A stretch of DNA of 15,575 bases from Bacteroidota bacterium (GTDB lineage: Bacteria > Bacteroidota > Bacteroidia > Chitinophagales > Chitinophagaceae), in assembly GCA_023422565.1 (NCBI GenBank), contig JAFAGR010000061.1:1-15575 (forward strand), written 5' to 3'. The stretch's first letter is position 1, and every line of letters starts with the position of its first letter. A program made the position numbers and the translations under genes. The notes below the pieces were generated by a model that searched no databases, was not told the DNA's origin, and saw only the letters and a program-made list of their open reading frames with translations. Of the stretch, positions 1-6,807 are shown one piece after another.

Positions 1-446
1 GCGCCGGGGAGAGTTTTGATGGCCCCGGTAACGTCTCCCTCTGCACTGGCGGTGGTAACAATATCCAGAGCCGTTAGCACCGTTCCCTTCTTTTTATCGC
101 TTGCTTCAAATGAACCGGCGGTCAGAACAACCGCCTTCAGCTCGGTAATATGCTCTTTTAATGCTATATCTATCACCAAAGGATCGTTCTCAATTACAAT
201 ATTTTTACTATATGAACTATACCCAGTAACAGTAACTTCTAATATCTGTTCACCTGTTTCGCCGGTCAATATTTCAAAACGGCCGAGCGAGTCTGAGGTG
301 CCGCCGTCGTAGGTGTCTTTGAGAGTGATGCTTGCGCCCGGCAGGGGTTTCTTTTTAGCATCTGTAACCACGCCTGAGATTCTTACCTGGGCGGTAAGTG
401 GAGCGGAGAAAACCATTATAATGAGAAGAAAAAATACCCTGTTCAC
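1..446 (-). CDS. TonB-dependent receptor, N-terminal part (runs off the left edge)
   Basis: The gene reads leftward from a GTG at 446-444, and 148 codons lie inside the window. The protein opens with a signal peptide (MNRVFFLLIIMVFSAPLTAQ). A carboxypeptidase-regulatory-like beta-sandwich follows at about residues 21-100 (start VRISGVVTD, then PLPGASITL, then a GYSSY turn). The start of the TonB plug comes next, ending near IKTLPGA. This layout is typical of Bacteroidota outer-membrane receptors that import ligands with TonB energy. The substrate cannot be told, because the barrel and any SusD partner are outside the window. GTG is preferred over the in-frame ATG ten codons later because the later start would destroy the signal peptide. 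A good promoter lies just upstream. Confidence 0.88.
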   Translation of the reverse strand, partial: MNRVFFLLIIMVFSAPLTAQVRISGVVTDAKKKPLPGASITLKDTYDGGTSDSLGRFEILTGETGEQILEVTVTGYSSYSKNIVIENDPLVIDIALKEHITELKAVVLTAGSFEASDKKKGTVLTALDIVTTASAEGDVTGAIKTLPG

Positions 447-459
447 AGTAAATTTTGCG

Positions 460-491
460 CAAACATAAATTAGTTTGAAAATTAAACCAAA
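460..491 (-). promoter_or_regulatory. Bacteroidota-type promoter of the TonB receptor gene
   Basis: Read on the minus strand, TTTG (491-488), a 20-base spacer and TATGTTTG (467-460) match the Bacteroidota primary sigma consensus TTTG/TAnnTTTG. Only 13 bases separate the -7 box from the GTG start, so the leader would be under about 10 nt. This is inferred from motif and spacing only. Confidence 0.65.
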
Positions 492-706
492 ATTTTGTTT
501 GATATGAGTCTACAGAAAATTTTGGGTACCGTCAACCTCCAGCCACAAAATCTATAACTTAATGATTATCAAAGTGCAAGTGAGCAAAAATACGCCTTTG
601 TATACCGGCTGAAGCAGCCTCTAACTTATTCACAATTGAAAAAATAATTTTTTTTTGTGGACTCTATTAGTAATTTAGCAATAGAATTTAATGGGTTAGT
701 AAGTAC

Positions 707-735
707 AAAGGGTCAGCAGAAATGTTGACCCTTTT
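707..735 (+). terminator. Orphan intrinsic-terminator-like hairpin
   Basis: The arms AAAGGGTCA (707-715) and TGACCCTTT (726-734) pair perfectly over 9 bp around a 10-base loop. The T-rich run TTTTACTTTTT follows on the plus strand. The minus-strand exit is not T-rich, so it would act on rightward transcription. No gene ends here: the receptor is transcribed the other way and radA begins 380 bases later. It may end an unannotated small RNA. Confidence 0.6.
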
Positions 736-1006
736 ACTTTTTATCAATTCGTAATTTTCCTACAACTTTTTTCTTTCTTCAAACACATCTTGCGAACAAC
801 TGTATTTGAAAAAAACTTTCAACCATGCAATTGATTTGTTCATCATAATTTTCTTTTCTGTCAGTTCATTTGCATCATCGCCTATCTCTTACCGATTGAA
901 ATCTATACGCCTTAAGTTTTCTAATTGCACTCCCAAGAAGTGAAATACGTTTACCTCCTTTTTATGAGGAATATTGGATTGCGTCTTCAAAGTTTAGTCG
1001 TGGTGT

Positions 1007-1050
1007 AACATCTACATCCCCGATTGGAAATTTTGTAAGGGATGGATGTT
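1007..1050. repeat. Inverted repeat upstream of radA
   Basis: AACATC (1007-1012) pairs with GATGTT (1045-1050), and CATCCC (1015-1020) pairs with GGGATG (1039-1044). This gives a 12-bp stem with one 2-base bulge (1013-1014) and an 18-base loop. The right arm touches the candidate -33 element of radA. It could be an operator, a remnant of a small mobile repeat, or part of an RNA. I do not recognise it as a known family. Confidence 0.55.
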
Positions 1051-1083
1051 TGTGGAGACCTTGATGGGAATGCTCTAATTTTG
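1049..1083 (+). promoter_or_regulatory. Candidate radA promoter
   Basis: TTTG (1049-1052) and TAATTTTG (1076-1083), a perfect TAnnTTTG, are separated by 23 bases, slightly longer than the usual 19-21. Transcription would start near 1090, about 25 bases before the radA ATG. Confidence 0.45.
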
Positions 1084-1090
1084 ATCTTCT

Positions 1091-1111
1091 ACTTTTTACT
1101 TTTTACTTTTC
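1091..1111 (+). repeat. Three-copy 7-bp tandem repeat in the radA leader
   Basis: ACTTTTT, ACTTTTT and ACTTTTC follow one another without a gap and end 3 bases before the radA ATG. The run lies in the predicted untranslated leader. It is a pyrimidine-rich microsatellite, and no Shine-Dalgarno sequence is present. Confidence 0.7.
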
Positions 1112-1114
1112 TCA

Positions 1115-2485
1115 ATGAGCAAAACAAAAACTGCATTTTTCTGCCAGAACTGCGGATATGAAAGCACGAAGTGGGCAGGGAAATGCCCGGCCTGTAATGA
1201 ATGGAACACATTCGTAGAAGAACTCATTGTAAAAGGATCAGACAAATCGCGCGCAGACGAGTGGAACGACGAGGGCCGCAAGATCAAGATCGTATCGCTT
1301 GGTGAAGTGCACAGTTCAGAAGAGCAACGAATAATAACGGGCGATAGTGAACTTGATCGTGTACTCGGGGGCGGAATTGTGGGCGGATCAATAGTATTGG
1401 TTGCGGGAGAACCCGGAATCGGGAAGTCGACTTTGTTTTTACAGATGGCCCTTGGCATGAAAAACATCACCACACTTTATGTAAGTGGTGAAGAAAGCGT
1501 ACAGCAGATAAAAATGCGGGCTGACAGGCTTGGTGCGATCAACGAGAATTTTTACCTGCTTACTGAAACGAATACGCAAAACATTTTCCAGGAAATTAAG
1601 AAACTTAAACCGCAGTTGCTCGTAGTCGACTCAATCCAAACATTGCAGTCGCCATATATAGAATCATCGCCCGGTAGTGTGAGCCAGATCCGCGAAACGG
1701 CAGCTGAACTGCAACGATTTGCAAAGGCATCCGGAACGCCTGTGTTTTTGATCGGGCATATTACAAAAGATGGAAATATCGCCGGGCCGAAGATCCTGGA
1801 ACACATGGTTGACACCGTGCTTCAATTTGAAGGCGACCGTCATCATACTTACCGCATTCTTCGCACGCTTAAGAATCGTTTTGGTTCGGCATCGGAACTA
1901 GGAATATATGAAATGACAATGGCGGGAATGCGGCCGGTGACCAACCCGAGCGAAATACTCTTAAGTAATAAAGATGATCAGTTAAGCGGAATTGCGATTG
2001 CAGCCACTATGGAAGGTATCCGTCCGCTTTTAATAGAAACTCAGGCACTGGTTACACAAAGCGTTTACGGAACTCCGCAAAGAACAGTTTCGGGCTTTGA
2101 CCTCAGGCGATTGCAATTGCTGCTTGCCGTATTGGAAAAACGCGGCGGCTTCCACTTCGGCGTAAAAGATGTTTTCGTAAATATTGCCGGCGGAATCAGA
2201 ACCGAAGATCCCTCGATAGACCTGGCTATTGTATGCGCATTGCTTAGCAGTTATGAAGACATTCCGCTTTCACCACACATATGCTTTGCAGGTGAAGTGG
2301 GATTAAGCGGAGAGATACGAGCAGTGAACCGCGTAGAACAAAGAATTGCCGAAGCTGAGAAACTGGGTTTTGAAAAGATCATCATAAGTAAACACCAGGC
2401 AAAGGCATTGGGTAAACAGAAGTCCGGAATTGAAATTGTTTCCTTCGGAAAAGTAGAAGAGGTGTACCGGCACCTATTTTCCTAA
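1115..2485 (+). CDS. radA: DNA repair/recombination ATPase RadA (Sms)
   Basis: RadA is a RecA-like, DnaB-like cytosolic ATPase that promotes branch migration and processing of recombination intermediates. The 456 aa match the usual family length (about 455-460). All family marks are present: a C4 zinc finger (C10, C13, C24, C27), Walker A GEPGIGKST (98-106), Walker B LLVVDS (168-173), the RadA signature KNRFG (253-257) and a C-terminal Lon-protease-like fold (from about 285, including GVKDVFVNIAGG). The ATG at 1115 gives the standard N-terminus just ahead of the zinc finger. comF follows after 47 bases and has its own candidate promoter. Confidence 0.97.
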   Translation: MSKTKTAFFCQNCGYESTKWAGKCPACNEWNTFVEELIVKGSDKSRADEWNDEGRKIKIVSLGEVHSSEEQRIITGDSELDRVLGGGIVGGSIVLVAGEPGIGKSTLFLQMALGMKNITTLYVSGEESVQQIKMRADRLGAINENFYLLTETNTQNIFQEIKKLKPQLLVVDSIQTLQSPYIESSPGSVSQIRETAAELQRFAKASGTPVFLIGHITKDGNIAGPKILEHMVDTVLQFEGDRHHTYRILRTLKNRFGSASELGIYEMTMAGMRPVTNPSEILLSNKDDQLSGIAIAATMEGIRPLLIETQALVTQSVYGTPQRTVSGFDLRRLQLLLAVLEKRGGFHFGVKDVFVNIAGGIRTEDPSIDLAIVCALLSSYEDIPLSPHICFAGEVGLSGEIRAVNRVEQRIAEAEKLGFEKIIISKHQAKALGKQKSGIEIVSFGKVEEVYRHLFS

Positions 2486-2500
2486 CCCAAAAAGTACACC

Positions 2501-2529
2501 TTTGGCATAAGCGGCCGTGCATATATTTA
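2501..2529 (+). promoter_or_regulatory. Candidate comF promoter with almost no leader
   Basis: TTTG (2501-2504), a 17-base spacer and TATATTTA (2522-2529, one mismatch to TAnnTTTG) end 3 bases before the comF ATG. If used, the mRNA would be leaderless or the true start would lie further in. Confidence 0.35.
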
Positions 2530-2532
2530 AGC

Positions 2533-3228
2533 ATGGCCTTAAATTTTCTTGCAGACCTTGCGCGATTATTCTATCCCCAACGTTGCCCCGGATGCGGTGC
2601 AGACGTATATAAAAAGGATTCTCCCCTATGTATTCCCTGCTTCAATGATATGCCCCGCACAGGTTTCGCCTCGATAAATGTCAACCCTATCGAGAAGATC
2701 TTTTTTGGAAGGCTGCCGCTTTTATTTGCCCACAGCGAATTGTATTTTTCAAAGTCGGGCGTTGTGCAGCATTTGATCCATGAATTAAAGTATAAGGGCA
2801 ACCAGGATATTGGCGAATACATGGGCACCCTCATCGGGCAATCCCTTGAATCCGGGAAAGGAAGCCATTGTTGCGATTACCTCGTTCCTCTTCCCCTACA
2901 CCCTTCCAAATTATTCAAACGCGGTTTTAACCAGGCGGAAGTGATCTGTCGTGGAATCAGTGCACGTACCGGAATTCCTGTGCTGGCCGATATGGTTAAA
3001 AGAGGAAGGTTCACCGAAACTCAAACCAGGAAGAAAAGAACCGAGCGTTGGCAAAATGTGGACGGCAGTTTTGCGGTGAACCATAAAGAGGAATTTCAGG
3101 ATAAAAAGATCTTGCTTATAGATGATGTACTTACCACCGGCGCCACTCTCGAAGCCTGTGGCAGAGCGCTGCTTCAAATTCCGGGTATCCAGCTCGCTAT
3201 CGCCACCCTCGCATATGCAAGTAAATAA
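2533..3228 (+). CDS. comF: ComF-family phosphoribosyltransferase-like protein
   Basis: The 231-aa length is typical of ComF/GntX proteins. An N-terminal C4 zinc ribbon (C18, C21, C33, C36) is followed by a type I phosphoribosyltransferase fold. The PRPP-binding loop reads IDDVLTTGAT (196-205), and the segment VPLPLHPSKLFKRGFNQAE is highly typical. In naturally transformable bacteria ComF takes part in DNA uptake or handling. In most Bacteroidota its substrate is unknown, so the name marks homology, not proven competence. Its place behind radA suits a DNA-metabolism role but does not prove it. Confidence 0.92.
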   Translation: MALNFLADLARLFYPQRCPGCGADVYKKDSPLCIPCFNDMPRTGFASINVNPIEKIFFGRLPLLFAHSELYFSKSGVVQHLIHELKYKGNQDIGEYMGTLIGQSLESGKGSHCCDYLVPLPLHPSKLFKRGFNQAEVICRGISARTGIPVLADMVKRGRFTETQTRKKRTERWQNVDGSFAVNHKEEFQDKKILLIDDVLTTGATLEACGRALLQIPGIQLAIATLAYASK

Positions 3229-3275
3229 TAGGGGACGCAGCCCGAGGGGTGATGATTTTTCCCCAAAAGAATTCA

Positions 3276-3315
3276 ATCGTACATCGTAAACCGTCCATCG
3301 TACATCGTAAACCGT
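3276..3315. repeat. 19-nt direct repeat, two copies, period 21
   Basis: The unit atCGTACATCGTAAACCGT occurs at 3276-3294 and again, identical, at 3297-3315, separated by two bases. It sits in the 189-bp gap between comF and the next gene. The unit itself contains a CGTA(C/A)A sub-repeat. It resembles short intergenic tandem repeats I associate with Bacteroidota genomes. No coding role is visible. Confidence 0.8.
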
Positions 3316-3404
3316 AATATAATTTGTTTTCACCTGCACGGCATTTTCCGCCACGCTTCGTTCATAAATCCTAAACTTTTTCTCGGAATTCTTTCAGGGC
3401 ATAT

Positions 3405-3412
3405 TAGATTTG
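3405..3412 (+). promoter_or_regulatory. -7 promoter element of the beta-helix lipoprotein gene
   Basis: TAGATTTG is a perfect TAnnTTTG match and lies only 5 bases before the ATG at 3418. The -33 region is weak (TTTC at 3379-3382, 22 bases upstream). A functional element here would make a leaderless mRNA. Confidence 0.4.
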
Positions 3413-3417
3413 CCTGA

Positions 3418-4818
3418 ATGAGCAGATCCGTTTTCTCCCTTGTTTTGTTTACTGCAGTTTCGGTATTCTTCTTCTCCTGCAAGAAGAACGACCTCATTAC
3501 AAGCAGGGATGCATCGGTTTATTTTTCAACCGACAGTTTAAAGTTCGACACTGTGTTTACTTCCGTAGGCTCGGTGACAAAATCTTTCAAAATCTTCAAC
3601 AACAACAAAGGCCGGCTGAAACTGGACCGCGTAAAACTCATGGGTGGAAGTTCATCCTCATTCCGGACAAACATTAACGGAGCGGCCACCGATGAATTGC
3701 ACAATATAGAACTTGAAGCGAATGACAGCATCTATGTTTTTGTAACTGTGACGATAGACCCTAATGCCGCTCAAATTCCCTTTATAGTATCAGACAGCAT
3801 ACTGGTGGAATACAACAGCAACAGCAAATACGTGCAGCTGGAAGCTTTTGGAAAGAATGCGCGATTTCTTCGCGGCGAAACTCTCTCTCAAAATACTTCC
3901 TTTGATAATTCGTTGCCTTACGTGATACTTGACGGACTTCGTGTAGATACCGGCGTTAGTTTGACCATTCCCGCAGGTACGGAACTTTACTTTCATGCCA
4001 ACTCGCCACTGATCATTGACGGAACGCTTAATGCGGCTGGAACCGTTACAAACCCGGTATTGTTTACAGGCGACAGGCTGGACGAATATTATCGAGATCT
4101 GCCGGGAAGCTGGCCGGGTATCTATTTCCGGGGAAGCAGTGAAAGCAATACGCTTAAATTCTGCCATATAATTAATGCATACCAGGGAATTGTAGCTTCA
4201 GGGCCTTCTCCCACACTTCCCAAAATAAATGTGGAGCAATGCGAGATCAGGAATATATATGATGCGGGTATGTATTTGGTTGCTACATCGGCCAACGTGT
4301 CTAATACACTCGTTGCTAACTGCGGAAGCAACCTGGTGATCAGGCAGGGCGGAAATCATACATTCACCCATTGCACCTTCGCCTCCTATTCAAATTTCAA
4401 TGTGTTCCGTACCGAACCTGTGGTGTCGGTATATAATTATAACGATGCGGATGGCTTCCGAACCATCGGCGACCTTAACGCAACCTTTACCAATTGTATC
4501 ATTTGGGGTGAAGGCGGAATTGCCGACAGTGAATTCCTTACCGGCAAAGACGATAATGCAGGCTTCTCACTCACGGTGAGTCATTCAATTTACCGCTCAC
4601 CCGCACCTCCTGCTAACGCAACCCTTATCTCCACCATCCCGAATTCAGATCCCCTGTTTGATAGCATAGATGTATTTAATAATTATTACGATTTCAGAAT
4701 CGGCTCTGAATTTGCACCCGGAAAAGATGCTGGTACGCCCACGCCCCTGGTGAAAGACCTTGATGATGCAAACCGCAATGTGGGAGCGCCTGATCTTGGA
4801 GCATACGAAAAACAATAA
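3418..4818 (+). CDS. Predicted surface lipoprotein with right-handed beta-helix domain
   Basis: This 466-aa protein has a lipoprotein signal peptide ending in FFFSC, with the lipidated cysteine at residue 21. A beta-sandwich region at about 30-150 (SLKFDTVFTSVGSVTKSFKI and after) resembles the DUF1573/choice-of-anchor-D type. A repetitive beta-strand region at about 165-400, with turns such as PLIIDGTLNAAGT, NTLKFCHI and FTNCIIW, fits a parallel beta-helix. The end, NVGAPDLGAYE, is the pattern that closes many Bacteroidota beta-helix proteins. Likely roles are glycan or surface binding, or scaffolding. No catalytic residues are recognisable. The glutathione peroxidase gene starts 2 bases after its stop, so the two are probably co-transcribed. 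Confidence 0.85.
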   Translation: MSRSVFSLVLFTAVSVFFFSCKKNDLITSRDASVYFSTDSLKFDTVFTSVGSVTKSFKIFNNNKGRLKLDRVKLMGGSSSSFRTNINGAATDELHNIELEANDSIYVFVTVTIDPNAAQIPFIVSDSILVEYNSNSKYVQLEAFGKNARFLRGETLSQNTSFDNSLPYVILDGLRVDTGVSLTIPAGTELYFHANSPLIIDGTLNAAGTVTNPVLFTGDRLDEYYRDLPGSWPGIYFRGSSESNTLKFCHIINAYQGIVASGPSPTLPKINVEQCEIRNIYDAGMYLVATSANVSNTLVANCGSNLVIRQGGNHTFTHCTFASYSNFNVFRTEPVVSVYNYNDADGFRTIGDLNATFTNCIIWGEGGIADSEFLTGKDDNAGFSLTVSHSIYRSPAPPANATLISTIPNSDPLFDSIDVFNNYYDFRIGSEFAPGKDAGTPTPLVKDLDDANRNVGAPDLGAYEKQ

Positions 4819-4820
4819 CC

Positions 4821-5378
4821 ATGTACCGTTTACTGATCATCTTGACGTTCTTTTCATGCGCACACCGCGAATCGCCGAAAACGGCCGAAACAAAAACTGA
4901 TAACATGAACAACTCCATTCATCAATTTAAAATTGCCTCGCTCACCGGCGGCATGATAGATCTTTCAACTTTTAAAGGAAAGAAGATCCTTGTGGTAAAC
5001 ACAGCCTCCGAGTGCGGCTACACCCCTCAATATGCAGGCCTGCAGGAGCTTTCCGAAAAATATAGCACCAGGCTGGTGGTAGTAGGTTTCCCTTCTAATG
5101 ATTTTGGCGGACAGGAGCCAGGCAGTAGCCAGGAAATTCAAACTTTTTGTCAAAAGAATTTTGGCGTCACCTTTCCATTAACCGAAAAAGTAACGGTAAA
5201 GGGAAAAGAAGCGCATCCGATCTATCAATGGCTCACGTCGAAAGAAAAAAATGGCGTGATGGACAGCGAGGTAAAGTGGAACTTCAACAAATACCTTCTG
5301 GATGAAAAGGGCGTATTGCTGAAGAAATTTGACAGCGATACCGAACCACTGAGCGAAAGTATCACCGGCTTGCTCTAA
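4821..5378 (+). CDS. Exported glutathione peroxidase (2-Cys, thioredoxin-type), predicted lipoprotein
   Basis: The 185-aa protein reduces hydroperoxides. The thioredoxin-fold GPx core starts near residue 33. The peroxidatic cysteine is C65 in NTASECGYTPQY. The other catalytic residues are Q98 (FGGQEPGS) and W153 (VKWNFNKYL). C110 in TFCQKNFGVTFP sits where the resolving cysteine of thioredoxin-dependent GPx proteins lies, so thioredoxin rather than glutathione is the likely reductant. About 30 extra N-terminal residues begin MYRLLIILTFFSC, a short lipoprotein signal with lipobox FFSC (C13), so the enzyme is probably anchored in the periplasm or outer membrane. It follows the beta-helix lipoprotein by 2 bases. 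An internal ATG (codon 29, before the GPx core) could give a cytosolic form. Confidence 0.93.
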   Translation: MYRLLIILTFFSCAHRESPKTAETKTDNMNNSIHQFKIASLTGGMIDLSTFKGKKILVVNTASECGYTPQYAGLQELSEKYSTRLVVVGFPSNDFGGQEPGSSQEIQTFCQKNFGVTFPLTEKVTVKGKEAHPIYQWLTSKEKNGVMDSEVKWNFNKYLLDEKGVLLKKFDSDTEPLSESITGLL

Positions 5379-5396
5379 CCAAAATTCTTTACTTTG
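5370..5396 (+). promoter_or_regulatory. Candidate holB promoter
   Basis: TTG (5370-5372), a 17-base spacer and TACTTTG (5390-5396) approximate the Bacteroidota consensus with the -7 box one base short. It overlaps the end of the peroxidase gene and ends 5 bases before the holB ATG. Read-through from the preceding pair is the alternative. Confidence 0.3.
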
Positions 5397-5401
5397 CAAC
5401 C

Positions 5402-6613
5402 ATGCAGTTCAGTGATGTAATCGGGCAAAATGATGTGAAGAACCAACTGGTGCAAATGGTAACCGAAAACAGGTTAAGCCACGCATTATTATTTTTAGGC
5501 AAGGAAGGAGCCGGCGCCTTTGCCTTAGCCCGCGCCTTCGCCCAATATATCGACTGCGAAAAAGCAAATCCCCCGCAAACTAAGGATACGGGCGCGGTTT
5601 CATTGTTTGGAGAAGAGGAACCGGCAATGGCCCGTGTGCCACTCAAAGACTCATGCGGCACATGCCCTTCCTGCATGAAATCGGCTGCGATGATTCACCC
5701 CGATATTCATTATAGCTACCCGGTTTTTAGAAAAAATCCGAACAAGCCCGCGCTTAGTGCAGACTTTGCAGCTGAATGGCGAAAGTTCACGCTTGAAAAT
5801 CCGTATTCCAACGAGTACGAATGGCTGCAATACATAAATGCAGAAAACAAGCAGGGCAATATTTCGCGCGACGAAACTTCGGAGATTATCCGGTATCTCA
5901 ATCTGAAAACATTCGAAAGCGAATACAAAATACTTATTGTGTGGATGGCAGAAGCGCTCGGCACAACCGGCAACCATCTCCTGAAATTGATCGAAGAGCC
6001 CCCTGCAAATACGCTTTTCATTTTTGTGGCAGAAAACGAAAGCCTGATTCTTCCTACAATTTTATCGCGCACACAACTTGTAAAAATTCCGCCCCTGCAA
6101 ACAAAGGAAATTGCAGAAGCCCTGCAGCAAAGAAAGGGGTTACCGGAAAAAGAAGCCCGCGAAATTGCCATGTTAAGCAACGGAAGTTATTTTGAAGCAA
6201 TGCAGCTTATGCAGCACGCATCAGATAATTATGAGGCGCAGCTTAGGGACTGGCTGAACACGATTCTTCGTACAGGGCCTGCCGCACAGGTAAAGTGGAT
6301 AGACGAAATGGCAAAAACGGGAAGAGAAAAACAAAAGCAGTTCTTAAAATTTTTTAATCAAATGCTGCACCAGGCCGTGAGAATCGAAACACTTGGCAGC
6401 GAAGCGGCATTCGTTCACGGCACCGACAGCACAAATGAACTCGCCGCAAAACTTAACAAATTTGGCATGGCGCAGAAGGAAGCCATTATAAATGAGATCG
6501 ACCAGGCAACCTATCATATTGAGAGAAACGGAAATGCCAAGCTGATCTTCCATGGCCTCACCATCCGTATTTACCATATTGTAAGCAACAATTCATTAAT
6601 TTTGATGGCATAG
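5402..6613 (+). CDS. holB: DNA polymerase III delta-prime subunit
   Basis: This is a clamp-loader AAA+ subunit (403 aa) that helps load the beta clamp. Visible marks are the N-terminus FSDVIGQNDVKNQLVQMV, a degenerate P-loop GKEGAGAFALA (33-43) lacking the lysine, zinc-module cysteines C52, C85, C88 and C91, LIEEPP (196-201), and the sensor-1/arginine motif LSRTQ (221-225). A P-loop without lysine fits delta-prime, which does not need to hydrolyse ATP, and argues against gamma/tau. A 30-residue insert between C52 and C85 is longer than in many relatives. ricT lies 194 bases downstream. A holB-ricT(yaaT) pairing is also known in Bacillus, which supports both calls. Confidence 0.93.
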   Translation: MQFSDVIGQNDVKNQLVQMVTENRLSHALLFLGKEGAGAFALARAFAQYIDCEKANPPQTKDTGAVSLFGEEEPAMARVPLKDSCGTCPSCMKSAAMIHPDIHYSYPVFRKNPNKPALSADFAAEWRKFTLENPYSNEYEWLQYINAENKQGNISRDETSEIIRYLNLKTFESEYKILIVWMAEALGTTGNHLLKLIEEPPANTLFIFVAENESLILPTILSRTQLVKIPPLQTKEIAEALQQRKGLPEKEAREIAMLSNGSYFEAMQLMQHASDNYEAQLRDWLNTILRTGPAAQVKWIDEMAKTGREKQKQFLKFFNQMLHQAVRIETLGSEAAFVHGTDSTNELAAKLNKFGMAQKEAIINEIDQATYHIERNGNAKLIFHGLTIRIYHIVSNNSLILMA

Positions 6614-6807
6614 GGATGAGAGGAGAGCAATGAGGCAGCACATTTGCAGGATTTATTAAATGATCTTTTGCGGTCGCTTTATATATATTGGGTATTGGTT
6701 TATTGTTTGATTTTGACTTTGTAAATACCAGGTATCGCCCGTAATGCAAATTTTTGCAATTGAACCTTCCCTTGATTTTTTGAAAATAAAAACCCTTTTA
6801 TAAATAT

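Larger units (their letters stand above)
447..1114. other. 668-bp AT-rich intergenic region between divergent genes
   Basis: I see no convincing coding frame here on either strand. It holds the receptor promoter (460-491), a small hairpin GGCTG-aag-CAGCC (607-619), a terminator-like hairpin with no gene in front of it (707-735), an inverted repeat (1007-1050), a candidate radA promoter (1049-1083) and a 7-nt tandem repeat (1091-1111). The stretch 740-1000 shows nothing I can assign. It could hold a small RNA or decayed coding sequence. Confidence 0.6.

Noticed and set aside
16..312. 98-codon open frame on the plus strand at the left edge
   Set aside because: The minus strand encodes a clear TonB-receptor N-terminus with signal peptide and promoter.
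3238..3264. GGGG...CCCC pairing after comF as a terminator
   Set aside because: It has only four GC pairs, a long loop, and no T-tract on the plus strand.
5402..6613. Loss of the P-loop lysine in holB as a sign of a broken gene
   Set aside because: A degenerate P-loop is normal for delta-prime, and the frame is intact.
6745..6758. Inverted repeat TGCAAA-tt-TTTGCA upstream of ricT
   Set aside because: It is short and AT-rich in a region where such matches arise easily, with no promoter element aligned to it.
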